This document shows, piece by piece, positions 1-8,122 of a stretch of DNA of 19,410 nt. Location: NCBI GenBank assembly GCA_942492445.1, contig CALOEW010000015.1, forward strand, positions 1 through 19,410, given 5' to 3'. The notes under the pieces were generated by a model that was given only the letters and a program-made list of their open reading frames with translations, searched no databases and was not told the DNA's origin. This DNA comes from NORP240 sp942492445. GTDB taxonomy: Bacteria > Pseudomonadota > Gammaproteobacteria > Pseudomonadales > Pseudohongiellaceae. A program made the translations under genes and the position numbers. Position 1 is the first letter of the stretch; each line of letters opens with the position of its first letter.

Positions 1-71
1 CGTGGCAGTATCGATGAGGCGGACAACTTCGTGTGCAGGGCACCCTGACCTGTCGGATTAGTCCGGGCCTG

Positions 72-510
72 TCAGCGCATACTCCCTGTTGAAACCGATT
101 TATCCCGGCGACGGGTGGTCCAGACCCAATTGAGGTTGGTGTTGAGATCTTCCAGTGATGTCACCGAGTGAGACCAGTATCGAGGTAGAAACAGCAAATC
201 CCCCGGCTCGGTAATCAACTGGCAGAAGTCGTGCCTGCGAGGGTCGGGCAGAAAGGTTTCGCGCACCATGGCGTAAGGAGAGAACGGATACAGCCGCGGT
301 GGGGTATCGGGTGAAATCAGGCTCCATCGTTTGCGGCCGCTCACCTGCCAGTTCAGACCATGCAGGTTGATTCCGCATGCCCAGGATCACTTTTTCGTCC
401 GGTGGCGCAAGACCGACCAGGAGAACTGGCTTTTCCGGCAGGTAATAATCCTGCAGGAAGTCCTCAATCGAAAGGCGATCAATCGCCAGCCTTGGTATGT
501 CAAATTGCAT
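72..510 (-). pseudogene. Broken cupin_8/JmjC-like protein gene (internal deletion and frameshift)
   Basis: Two minus-strand reading frames each carry one end of a cupin_8 (JmjC-like, Fe/2-oxoglutarate oxygenase fold) protein. The N-terminal part reads from 510 to about 380 and contains 'FLQDYYLPEKPVLLVGLA', the usual opening 'F...Y....PvllrG'. The C-terminal part is in another frame, from about 380 to 72. It has 'NLHGLNWQVSGRKRWSLISP', 'PGDLLFLPRYWSHSVTSL' and 'NLNWVW', which match the family's QvsGrKrW, pGdllyiP..W.H.V and final strand. Together they encode roughly 145 residues, whereas intact members are about 300, so the middle, including the first metal ligands (HxD), is absent. The C-terminal frame has a stop just upstream at about 385. 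An assembly error could give the same picture. It lies downstream of the mlaC-like gene on the same strand. Confidence 0.65.
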
Positions 511-588
511 TTTTCGTCACGTCCAACCTGCACCAGGAGTCATTCCCAAACCATGCCCGGCAGGCCAGGACTGTAATGTAGTCGACTT

Positions 589-1206
589 TCACTGTGCAAC
601 CTGTTTCTGCCAGTTTGTAATGACTGTATCAACGTCGCCATAGGTGCTTAATGCACTGTCGAATTGACTGCGATAGCTGATCCCCAGATTCACACCGTCG
701 ATAATCATATTGAAAATCAGCCAGTTGCCTTCGTCCACCTGTCGCAGGAAATAATCGAGGCCGTAGACTTCACCGCTGGAGTCGACAGCTCTCACCCGGA
801 CAGTTGCCTGTTGCTGTGACTCCTTAAAGTTCTGTGGAGGCACGACCTCTATGGATTCCAGATCGAAGTTCACCAGCGATTCCAGATAAAACCGAGTCAT
901 TGCCAGCCTGAAGGTGTCCGCAAAGTGCTCAGTCTGCCGGCCATTAAGTTGCGATAGGTGATCGCCAATAACGGCCTCAGAAATACGGTCAAAAGCTACC
1001 ACCTGATCGAGAGTGTCAAGTAATCGCTGAACGTCCTCATCGGTAACAGAGTCGGAATCTACGATGCCACGGCTCAGCGTCAGTACCTGGTCGGCCGATC
1101 TCCGGATTGTCTGGTGAGGTTGGGGTAGATCCTGGGCGCTTACTACACTGCCTGAAAGTACAAACAATGCGATGACTACGCCAATACCGGTGTGTTGAAG
1201 CTGCAT
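589..1206 (-). CDS. MlaC/Ttg2D/HpnM-like periplasmic lipid-binding protein
   Basis: A 205-residue secreted protein of the MlaC (Ttg2D, 'toluene tolerance') family, which ferries phospholipids or hopanoid-type lipids across the periplasm. The N-terminus is a signal peptide (hydrophobic GIGVVIALFVLSGSVVSA, probable cleavage before QDLP). The family hallmarks are in the C-terminal half: 'FRLAMTRFYLESL', 'VRVRAV', 'YFLRQVDEGNWLIFNMIIDGVNLGISYRSQF'. The last block corresponds to the diagnostic W.i.d...GvSl...yR.qF. The ATG start at 1206 has an AGGAGA Shine-Dalgarno 6 nt upstream, which fixes the start. It lies 141 nt downstream of the RND exporter on the same strand. This pairing resembles HpnM-HpnN in hopanoid transport rather than the mlaFEDCB ABC operon. 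The lipid cargo cannot be told from sequence. Confidence 0.88.
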   Translation of the reverse strand: MQLQHTGIGVVIALFVLSGSVVSAQDLPQPHQTIRRSADQVLTLSRGIVDSDSVTDEDVQRLLDTLDQVVAFDRISEAVIGDHLSQLNGRQTEHFADTFRLAMTRFYLESLVNFDLESIEVVPPQNFKESQQQATVRVRAVDSSGEVYGLDYFLRQVDEGNWLIFNMIIDGVNLGISYRSQFDSALSTYGDVDTVITNWQKQVAQ

Positions 1207-1233
1207 GAAACTTCTCCTGTTTTGAAACTGTAG

Positions 1234-1285
1234 GGAACCTCTGATTAAGTCCCGCAGAGTACTGTGGAACTTAATCAGAGGTTCC
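1234..1285. repeat. Perfect 17-bp inverted repeat with 18-nt loop (palindromic element)
   Basis: GGAACCTCTGATTAAGT (1234-1250) is exactly reverse-complemented at 1269-1285. The 18-nt loop is itself nearly palindromic (CAGAGTACTGTG). It lies in the 141-nt gap between the RND exporter and the mlaC-like gene. There is no U-run after either arm, so it is not a standard intrinsic terminator. The arm sequence resembles the terminal inverted repeats of IS5-type insertion sequences as I recall them, so a tiny MITE or REP-like element is the best guess. Confidence 0.85.
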
Positions 1286-1347
1286 GTAGAATTGCAGACG
1301 TCACTTTCGCAACTGCCGTTCTGCTACTCAGGAACAGCCCGGAGCCG

Positions 1348-3810
1348 TCAGACTCGGTTGCCGACCGGGCGATAAAATCTAATCAGCAATGCCGGTAGCA
1401 GACTGAGGTTGGCCAGTAGCGCCAGGACCATTGCCAACGCCGTCAGAAACCCGAAATAAACTGTCGGTACAAAATTGGAGAATACCAGCACGGAAAATCC
1501 GCACATTACCGTGATTGAAGTGTAGAGGATGGCCTGACCGACACTGCGGTGACTGTTCTGCACAGCCAGACCAACGTCCGGATCCCGCAAAAGTTCCTGC
1601 CGGAATCGATGCAGATAGTGGATGGCGTCGTCCACGCCGATACCGATGATGATGGCAGCGATTGTGATCGTCATCATGTCCAGAGGAATAGCGAGGAATC
1701 CCATGGCAGCCAGAACAATTGCGGCCGCGAGCAGGTTCGGGACGAGGCCGATCAACGCCAGGGAAAAGGACCTCAGCAGGAATAGAAATAACAGCAGGGT
1801 CGTGACCACCACAAACAGTAAAGTGGACTGCTGCGAGCTGTAGAGGTTTTCCAGCATATTGTTGAATAATACGGCCATGCCGGTTACATGGACGCTGCTG
1901 CGGGCCAGATCGAGTTCATGGGCCGAGAATTCTCCGATGGCTTCGATCAGGCCACCGTAGGTCATTGAGTCGCTGGTTTCCTGAAGGCGGGCAGTAAGCC
2001 GTATCAAGCCTTGTTCAGGAGCAGCGTAGGGCGCTATCAGTTTGCGTTGCAGGTCGTCTGGTACGGCGCCAAGTACCGCCGCCAGCTGAACGGCATTGAG
2101 CGGTTCACCCTTGTTGAAATCGCGAGCCATACCGGCAAATGTTGCCACCGACACGGTTTTGCCGACACCCTGCATCCCGCTCACAAACGCCTGCAATTGC
2201 CCGACCTGTTGAATCTTGTCCGGTGTATACCAGTAACGAGCCGGATCATTATCCGTTTCAGGCTGGGCAAATATGCCGTCACTGTGTGCCGGGTCCTGCG
2301 GCTGGTAGGGGTCGAATTCCAGGATCACCTCCATCGGAGTCGTGCCTCCCAGGTTTCTGTCGACATAAGACAGACTCTGGTAAATCTCAGTGTCGGCACG
2401 GAAATAGTCAAGAAACTTGTTGTCCATCGACAGCAGAGAGACACCAACCGCTGAAAGAAAGGCCAGAATCAGAGCTCCAGCCAGAACTGAAAGGTTTTTC
2501 GATACGACAACACGGCTCAACCAGTCGATGAACTTCGATCGTTTCGACGATGGGATTCTCCCATTAGCCGGCAGCAGCAACAGAATCCCTGTAAACAGGC
2601 TGTAGGTCACCAGAAAGCTTACCAGAATACTGATGCACATGATCCTGCCAAAATCCCGCACCGGGATGATGTCGCTGGTTATCAGGGAGCCGAATGCGAC
2701 CATGGTGGTAATGGTCATGAACAGACAGGAAGGAAACTTGTCGTGCAGGCAATCGATTACTCTGTGCCGGTCGTTCCTGTATTGTGAGGACTTCTGCAGC
2801 TCCCGATAACGAATGATCAGATGGATTGAGAAAGAAATGTTGATAATCACCAGCAGGGAAATAAAATTTGACGAAACCACCGTTACGGGCTGTTGGATCC
2901 AGCCAAGTATTCCCACCGTTAAGTAGATTGCCGCGAAGGTGGAGAAAAGAGGCGATATCACCCAGCGCAGGCGTCGAAACAGTACAGCAAGTACCAGCGT
3001 AACGACCACAAGCACCACGGTCCCGAAAATAAGCAGATCCTGTCTGACGTAGTTGATCATGTCCTCCGCGACCAGCGGAACACCGGCAAGGTGAACAACG
3101 GCGCCGGAGTCAATCCGGTCTCGAATCGCCTTAAGATTGCCCAGGGTTTCAGAACGTTTCAGCCTGAATTCTCGATATGCTGCGCGGTAGTCACTCTCAA
3201 GTTCTGTAAGCCGCTTTCCGGCACCGCTACCTCGCTGTTCGTTCCGACTCATTGATCGCTGCTTGTCCGCCAGTTGTTGCAACCGCTGATCACCGGCCGG
3301 ATCGATCCTCAGCGCTGTAAGGGTAGCTTCTTCATTCAGCAGCAGGTCCTGAAACAGCGGGCTGCCTGTCAATTCCTCCCGGGCCAGTGCAATATCAACA
3401 CTTTCACTTCGCAGGGTTTTGATATTGGAGGTAATTTCTGCCAGGGGTACTGGTGGATTACGTAACAGCGGGGCATCAAGGATGGTGGTCACCTCGCTGA
3501 CTCCTTCGATAGAGAGAATTTCTTCTTTGAGTGAGGCGATTTTTTCCAGGGTTGCCGGCTGGAATATGTCGCCACTCTCGGGTTCATAGGTGAGGAACAG
3601 GAAGTCGTCTCCGGTAAAGAGATCAGCAATTTTTCGATAATAGGACAATGCAGCGTCACCCTGTGCCACCAGGCTGTCTTCAGATGCCTCGAAGCGGAAC
3701 TGGCCGGTAGCGGGCAGCAGTATAAGGGCCAATAAAGCCATACTGACCAGAATTGCAACAGGGTATGCGGGGTGGTAACGAAGCGGTATGAAAGACATTC
3801 TGCTGATCAT
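1348..3810 (-). CDS. RND/MMPL-family lipid exporter (HpnN-like)
   Basis: An inner-membrane transporter of the RND superfamily, MMPL branch, 820 residues from the ATG at 3810. The layout is classic. TM1 lies at about residues 15-35, followed by a large periplasmic loop of about 220 residues. A first membrane block spans about 257-415 (with 'LLIFGTVVLVVVTLVLAVLFRRLRW' and 'INISFSIHLIIRYREL'), TM7 lies at about 440-460, then comes a second loop. A second membrane block spans about 665-815 and contains the signature 'IGIGVDDAIHYLHRFRQEL'. The frame stays open back to 4059, but that extension overlaps the divergent thiolase start and is soluble and Arg/Pro-rich, so I reject it. ATG 3810 or ATG 3798 precede the first hydrophobic helix; neither has a strong ribosome binding site. 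The downstream MlaC-like partner suggests export of a lipid (hopanoid, phospholipid or similar) toward the outer membrane. The substrate is inferred. Confidence 0.88.
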   Translation of the reverse strand: MISRMSFIPLRYHPAYPVAILVSMALLALILLPATGQFRFEASEDSLVAQGDAALSYYRKIADLFTGDDFLFLTYEPESGDIFQPATLEKIASLKEEILSIEGVSEVTTILDAPLLRNPPVPLAEITSNIKTLRSESVDIALAREELTGSPLFQDLLLNEEATLTALRIDPAGDQRLQQLADKQRSMSRNEQRGSGAGKRLTELESDYRAAYREFRLKRSETLGNLKAIRDRIDSGAVVHLAGVPLVAEDMINYVRQDLLIFGTVVLVVVTLVLAVLFRRLRWVISPLFSTFAAIYLTVGILGWIQQPVTVVSSNFISLLVIINISFSIHLIIRYRELQKSSQYRNDRHRVIDCLHDKFPSCLFMTITTMVAFGSLITSDIIPVRDFGRIMCISILVSFLVTYSLFTGILLLLPANGRIPSSKRSKFIDWLSRVVVSKNLSVLAGALILAFLSAVGVSLLSMDNKFLDYFRADTEIYQSLSYVDRNLGGTTPMEVILEFDPYQPQDPAHSDGIFAQPETDNDPARYWYTPDKIQQVGQLQAFVSGMQGVGKTVSVATFAGMARDFNKGEPLNAVQLAAVLGAVPDDLQRKLIAPYAAPEQGLIRLTARLQETSDSMTYGGLIEAIGEFSAHELDLARSSVHVTGMAVLFNNMLENLYSSQQSTLLFVVVTTLLLFLFLLRSFSLALIGLVPNLLAAAIVLAAMGFLAIPLDMMTITIAAIIIGIGVDDAIHYLHRFRQELLRDPDVGLAVQNSHRSVGQAILYTSITVMCGFSVLVFSNFVPTVYFGFLTALAMVLALLANLSLLPALLIRFYRPVGNRV

Positions 3811-4047
3811 TTTCTGGTGCGGGTCCGGAGCGCCGACTCTCCCTGCCAGGCTTCGTGAAACGATGTCTGCGTAGCAGAAAATTCGGTCATGATTGCGATT
3901 GGCCGATACGTGAAGCCAACGCAGCAGCTGAGCAACGGTTCCCCATGCTGGTTGATGGAGTAGGCGCCGGCCGGATTCCGGAGGCTCGCGGGAGTGTGTT
4001 AAGGTTAGTGGAATCCAGCCAGCGTATTTAATCCTCGAGTGCATACC

Positions 4048-5391
4048 ATGCCAACCCATTCCTGGCCAGCTGACACCAAGGGAAATCAGAGATCGGTTTA
4101 TCTGGTGGACGGCGCGCGAACACCGTTCATCAAGGCCAGGGGCAGGCCTGGGCCTTTTACACCGGTTGATCTGGCGGTGCAGTGCGGTCGTCCACTGCTA
4201 TTGCGACAGCCCATGAGCCCGACGGAATTTGACCAGGTCATCCTGGGCTGCGTTAACGTGATATCGGAGGAAATGAATCCCGCCAGGGTCGCGGCGCTTC
4301 GCCTGGGTATGGGAGAGGGAATGACAGCATTTACCGTGCAGATCAACTGTGGCTCCGGAATGCAGTCTATCGACACGGCGTTTCGCTATATTCGTGGTGG
4401 TGATGCAGACCTGATACTCGCCGGGGGTGCCGAAGCGCTCAGTTACGCGCCGCTGCTTTTCCGGCAACAGGCTGTGGAGTGGTTTGCCGGGCTAGCAGCG
4501 GCGCGCGGGACAGCCGCTCGAGTGAAGGCCCTGCTGCAGTTCAGGCCGGGTTTTCTAAAGCCGGTGATCGGCCTGGAACGGGGTTTGACGGACCCGGTGG
4601 TGGCTATGAGCATGGGCCAGACTGCGGAGAAACTGGCCCAGCTTTTCGAGATCACCCGCGAAGAAGCCGATGCCTACGCGGCGAGAAGTCAACAGCGGCT
4701 TTTCCAGGCCCAGCAAAGCGGAGTCTTCGATGGCGAGATCGTGCCTGCTTTTGCCGCCGATGGCACCATCTTTCGTATCGACGACGGAGTCAGGCCGGAC
4801 AGTACAGTGGAGAAACTGGCCAGGTTGAAACCGGCCTTTGAGCCACCGTTCGGGCAGGTGACTGCCGGCAACAGCTCGCAGATCACGGACGGTGCCTGCT
4901 GGGTAATCCTCGCATCTGAACAGGCTGTTCAAAAATTCGGGCTTGTGCCCAGAGCCAGAATCATCGACAGCCAATGGGCCGCCCTGGACCCGGCTGTCAT
5001 GGGATTGGGCCCGGTACTTTCCAGCATGCCGCTGCTCACACGTAATGGCCTGAAACTGGAGGATATCGGACTGTGGGAGATCAACGAAGCCTTCGCGGCG
5101 CAGGTGCTTGCCTGCCTCAGGGCCTGGAATGACGAGAAGTTCTGCCGATCATTCCTGGGTCTGGAACAGGCGGCCGGCAACCTGGACCAGCAACTTCTCA
5201 ATGTTCACGGAGGTGCCATTGGGGTTGGCCATCCGGTGGGCACCAGTGGCAACCGCATTGTCCTGCATCTGGCAAATGCCATGGACAAACTGGACAAACA
5301 CCTGGGCATCGCCACTGAATGTATCGGCGGAGGGCAGGGCGGTGCAATGCTGTTGGAACGGATCCGGGGAGAACGCCATGGGACGGATTGA
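4048..5391 (+). CDS. Thiolase (acetyl-CoA C-acyltransferase, FadI/FadA type)
   Basis: Catalyses the thiolytic cleavage of 3-ketoacyl-CoA, the last step of the fatty-acid beta-oxidation cycle. It is 447 residues from ATG 4048; a GTG three codons earlier at 4039 is also possible. Numbered from the GTG, the nucleophilic Cys104 sits in 'INCGSGMQS', His398 in 'GGAIGVGHPVGTSGNR' and the second catalytic Cys428 in 'ECIGGGQGGAMLLE'. 'WEINEAFAAQ' is the conserved block before the His. All catalytic residues are present. The length is nearer FadI (about 436) than FadA (about 387). Its last 14 nt overlap the next gene, so the two are translationally coupled, as in fadIJ/fadBA systems. It is divergent from the RND exporter across about 237 nt, with no convincing promoter motif that I can see. 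Confidence 0.92.
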   Translation: MPTHSWPADTKGNQRSVYLVDGARTPFIKARGRPGPFTPVDLAVQCGRPLLLRQPMSPTEFDQVILGCVNVISEEMNPARVAALRLGMGEGMTAFTVQINCGSGMQSIDTAFRYIRGGDADLILAGGAEALSYAPLLFRQQAVEWFAGLAAARGTAARVKALLQFRPGFLKPVIGLERGLTDPVVAMSMGQTAEKLAQLFEITREEADAYAARSQQRLFQAQQSGVFDGEIVPAFAADGTIFRIDDGVRPDSTVEKLARLKPAFEPPFGQVTAGNSSQITDGACWVILASEQAVQKFGLVPRARIIDSQWAALDPAVMGLGPVLSSMPLLTRNGLKLEDIGLWEINEAFAAQVLACLRAWNDEKFCRSFLGLEQAAGNLDQQLLNVHGGAIGVGHPVGTSGNRIVLHLANAMDKLDKHLGIATECIGGGQGGAMLLERIRGERHGTD

Positions 5392-7471
5392 GGGTGCATT
5401 GTCAGAGTTGGAAGCCCAGTACCGGGAGCGTCACCGGGGGGCCGGCGAGTTCAGGCACTGGCATGTTGAAGTCGATGAAGACCAGGTGTTATGGGCTTAC
5501 CTGGACAAGCAGGGAAGTGCCGCCAATACCCTTGATGCAGACGTACTGGGTGAATTTGAAAGCATTCTGGATTCGCTGCCATCAACGTCGCCTCGCGCCC
5601 TGGTACTGGGCTCACTCAAGCGCAGTGGTTTTTGCGCCGGTGCCGACATCACTCAGTTCCGCGAGTTCGACAGTAAGCAGATCCGTGATCTGCTGCAACG
5701 AGGCCACAGGATCCTCGATCGACTGGAGAATCTTTCGCTGCCGACCGTGGCCGTTATTCACGGTCATTGCCTGGGGGGTGGTCTGGAACTGGCGCTGGCC
5801 TGCGACTACCGTATTGGCGTCAGCGGTGCCCTTGAGGTCGGATTTCCGGAAATCCGGCTGGGCCTGCACCCGGGCCTGGGCGGCACTTTCCGGCTTATGG
5901 AGAGTGTTGGTCCATTGCGGGCGATGACCCTGATGCTCACCGGCAGGTCGCTGCATGAAAAGCAGGTTCTCAGCCAGGGGCTGGTGCAACACCTTGTGGC
6001 TGCCCGCCTTGCTCACAATGCCGTGAAAGCAGTGCTTGCCGCAGGCCCTGCTCCCAGAAAGGCGTCCCGGATTCAGCGGCTGGCGAGCTTTTACCTGCTG
6101 CGTCTACTCATCGCCCGCAGAATGAAAGCCCGGGCCGGGCAGCGGGCGCCCGCCGAGCACTACCCGGCCCCGGGTGCTCTTGTTGACCTGTGGCGCCGCT
6201 GTGGTGGCAGCCGGTTGCTCCTGCAGAAAGCGGAAACCGAATCTTTTGTGCGCCTGATTGAAACGCCGGCCAGCAGAAATCTGGTGCGTGTGTTTTCCCT
6301 GCAGGAGAAGCTGAAACGCGCAGTTGACGGGGAAAGTGGCGTGTGTCATGTCCATGTGATAGGAGCTGGCGCCATGGGTGGAGACATTGCCGCCTGGTGT
6401 GCTCTGCAGGGGATGAAAGTGTCCCTGTCTGATGTGAAAATTGAGCAGATCGCCGCCGCCGTCAACTCGGTGATTGCGTTGGGACGCAACCGGCACAGGT
6501 CACCAAGGGCTATTAGTGACGCGCTGGATCGTCTGATTCCCGACCCGTCGGCGCAGGGATTGCGGCAGGCTGATCTGATTATCGAAGCGGTGCCGGAGAA
6601 TATCGAGATCAAACGTTCCCTTTACGAGACTGTGGAGCCACTCTTGAAGGTGGGAGCGATCCTGGCTACCAACACCTCCAGCATTCCCCTTGAAAAGCTG
6701 GCTACATTCCTGGCCGATCCGGACCGCCTGGTGGGTCTGCATTTTTTTAATCCCGTGGCCAGTATGCGGATAGTCGAGGTTGTTTCTCATGCCGCGACCG
6801 ATAATGCGGTGCGGCAACAGGCACTGGCCTTCACCCGGAGCATCGGCAAACTGCCCGTTGCGGTAAACAGTTATCCCGGGTTCCTGGTCAACCGCGCATT
6901 GACTCCCTACGTTCTGGAAGCGGTGCTCCTGCTCGACGAGGGCATGAGTCGGGATCAGATCGATGCCGTCGCTACGGATTTCGGTATGCCCGTGGGGCCG
7001 CTGGAGCTGGCGGATCAGGTCGGGCTGGATGTCTGTGTCCAGGTTGCAGACATGTTGCAGAATCTGCTTGACACCCCCATGCCGCAGATTCCAGGCTGGT
7101 TGCGTGACAAGGTTGAACGGGGTCATCTGGGAAAAAAGACCGGCGAGGGTTTCTACCGTTGGCGCAATGGCAGGGTACAGAAGCGCAGCGGGTCGGTCAG
7201 GTTGGCACAATCGGACCGGGATGCCTGTCAGGATCGGCTGATTCTGCCCATGCTGAACGCCTGCATGGAGTGTTACCGCAGGAACGTGGTGGAGAGTGTG
7301 GATCAGCTGGACGGGGCCATGGTTTTCGCGACCGGATTCGCGCCGTTTCGGGGTGGCCCCATGCATTATGCCAGCTCCAGGGGGGTGGCATCGGTTGTGG
7401 ACAGTCTGCAGCAGCTGGCCGACCGACATGGCAACCGATTCCTGCCGGATGACGGCTGGAAGGAGTTCTGA
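5378..7471 (+). CDS. fadJ: Multifunctional fatty-acid oxidation protein alpha subunit (enoyl-CoA hydratase / 3-hydroxyacyl-CoA dehydrogenase)
   Basis: A 697-residue two-enzyme protein of beta-oxidation. Residues about 25-210 form the crotonase (hydratase) domain, with oxyanion-hole blocks 'CAGADITQF' and 'HGHCLGGGLELALACDYRIG'. Both catalytic glutamates are present: Glu137 in GGGLE and Glu158 in 'GFPEIRLGLHPGLGG'. Residues about 325-500 form the NAD-binding dehydrogenase domain (GAGAMGGDIA at 329-338, Glu403 in 'IIEAVPEN', catalytic His455 in 'GLHFFNPV'). The C-terminal domain follows ('GFLVNRALTPYVLEA', 'FGMPVGPLELADQVGLDV', 'GFAPFRGGPMHYA'). ATG 5378 has GGGGAGA about 6 nt upstream; the frame is open earlier (to 5108), but that part overlaps the thiolase out of frame. 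The length suits FadJ/FadB (about 715-730). FadJ versus FadB is not certain. Confidence 0.9.
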   Translation: MGRIEGALSELEAQYRERHRGAGEFRHWHVEVDEDQVLWAYLDKQGSAANTLDADVLGEFESILDSLPSTSPRALVLGSLKRSGFCAGADITQFREFDSKQIRDLLQRGHRILDRLENLSLPTVAVIHGHCLGGGLELALACDYRIGVSGALEVGFPEIRLGLHPGLGGTFRLMESVGPLRAMTLMLTGRSLHEKQVLSQGLVQHLVAARLAHNAVKAVLAAGPAPRKASRIQRLASFYLLRLLIARRMKARAGQRAPAEHYPAPGALVDLWRRCGGSRLLLQKAETESFVRLIETPASRNLVRVFSLQEKLKRAVDGESGVCHVHVIGAGAMGGDIAAWCALQGMKVSLSDVKIEQIAAAVNSVIALGRNRHRSPRAISDALDRLIPDPSAQGLRQADLIIEAVPENIEIKRSLYETVEPLLKVGAILATNTSSIPLEKLATFLADPDRLVGLHFFNPVASMRIVEVVSHAATDNAVRQQALAFTRSIGKLPVAVNSYPGFLVNRALTPYVLEAVLLLDEGMSRDQIDAVATDFGMPVGPLELADQVGLDVCVQVADMLQNLLDTPMPQIPGWLRDKVERGHLGKKTGEGFYRWRNGRVQKRSGSVRLAQSDRDACQDRLILPMLNACMECYRRNVVESVDQLDGAMVFATGFAPFRGGPMHYASSRGVASVVDSLQQLADRHGNRFLPDDGWKEF

Positions 7472-7494
7472 TCGTGCGTAGCGGGAGAGGTGCC

Positions 7495-7965
7495 TTGAAA
7501 AATGCAGTAGCGCTGTTAGTTGTGTGTCTGGGTATTGGCGCCTGCACCAATGACACCTTTGAACCTTTCGAGTTCTTCTTCAGCATCACTTCGGAACAGG
7601 CCGTAGTGATTTCATTGTTACCCGGCGACGGGAGCATTCAGATGCGCACCCGGGTCTACCCCGAAGACGGCCAGTTGGGGATCGGCGAGGTGGCTGCGCG
7701 GGACGATCTGCGCACTCTGTCAGTTCAGGAAGCTGACGAAGTCCAGAGACTGTTCCAGGCGGTGGAGTTCAACTCGCTGGGTAGCGAAGACTATATTCCA
7801 CCGCTTGATGCATCACTGTGGGCGGTGAACACGCGCGAAACAGCGGGTGACTATTTTACCGTGCTTGAGCCTGGAGAAGCGACTGAGGAGCGCAACCTCA
7901 CCCAGCTGATTGCACTGGGGACCTACCTGTGGAATCTGGCCGGAGTCGAAGGAAGCCTTTTCTGA
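7495..7965 (+). CDS. Small predicted lipoprotein of unknown function
   Basis: About 156 residues from a TTG start at 7495, preceded by a strong GGGAGAGG. A GTG at 7474 would add seven residues but has poorer spacing. The N-terminus MKNAVALLVVCLGIGAC is a type II signal peptide with the lipobox cysteine at residue 17, so a lipid-anchored periplasmic location is likely. The mature part is acidic, with a possible two-strand/helix region ('DLRTLSVQEADEVQRLFQAVEFNSL', 'WAVNTRETAGDYFTVLEPG'). I recognise no domain. It starts 23 nt after the FadJ stop on the same strand, so it is probably the last gene of the beta-oxidation transcript. Whether it has a role in fatty-acid metabolism is unknown. Confidence 0.75.
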   Translation: MKNAVALLVVCLGIGACTNDTFEPFEFFFSITSEQAVVISLLPGDGSIQMRTRVYPEDGQLGIGEVAARDDLRTLSVQEADEVQRLFQAVEFNSLGSEDYIPPLDASLWAVNTRETAGDYFTVLEPGEATEERNLTQLIALGTYLWNLAGVEGSLF

Positions 7966-8122
7966 ACCGCAGCGACACAAGGAGCGAGGGGCGCCGGTCC
8001 ACTTCGACCCCGGCGGGAGACGGTCTGTCGAGTGTCCAGGGCTGTACTGCTTGATGTGGGCACCGTTTGGCGATAACTTGCATTTTCAGGGTTCTGACAA
8101 AATTAAAAAAAGGAGACTTAAT

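Noticed and set aside
3985..4047. Promoter for the thiolase operon (TATTTA at 4025 with an upstream TTAAGG)
   Set aside because: The spacing is 20 bp and both hexamers are poor; the start would leave almost no leader.
3811..4059. N-terminal 83-codon extension of the RND exporter frame
   Set aside because: It overlaps the divergent thiolase start, is not hydrophobic or conserved-looking, and the first membrane helix follows directly after ATG 3810/3798.
5108..5377. Upstream extension of the FadJ frame
   Set aside because: It lies out of frame inside the thiolase, whose catalytic motifs are clear there; ATG 5378 has a good ribosome binding site.
7910..8122. Upstream extension of the NHL protein frame
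   Set aside because: It overlaps the end of the lipoprotein gene and would bury the signal peptide at ATG 8123.
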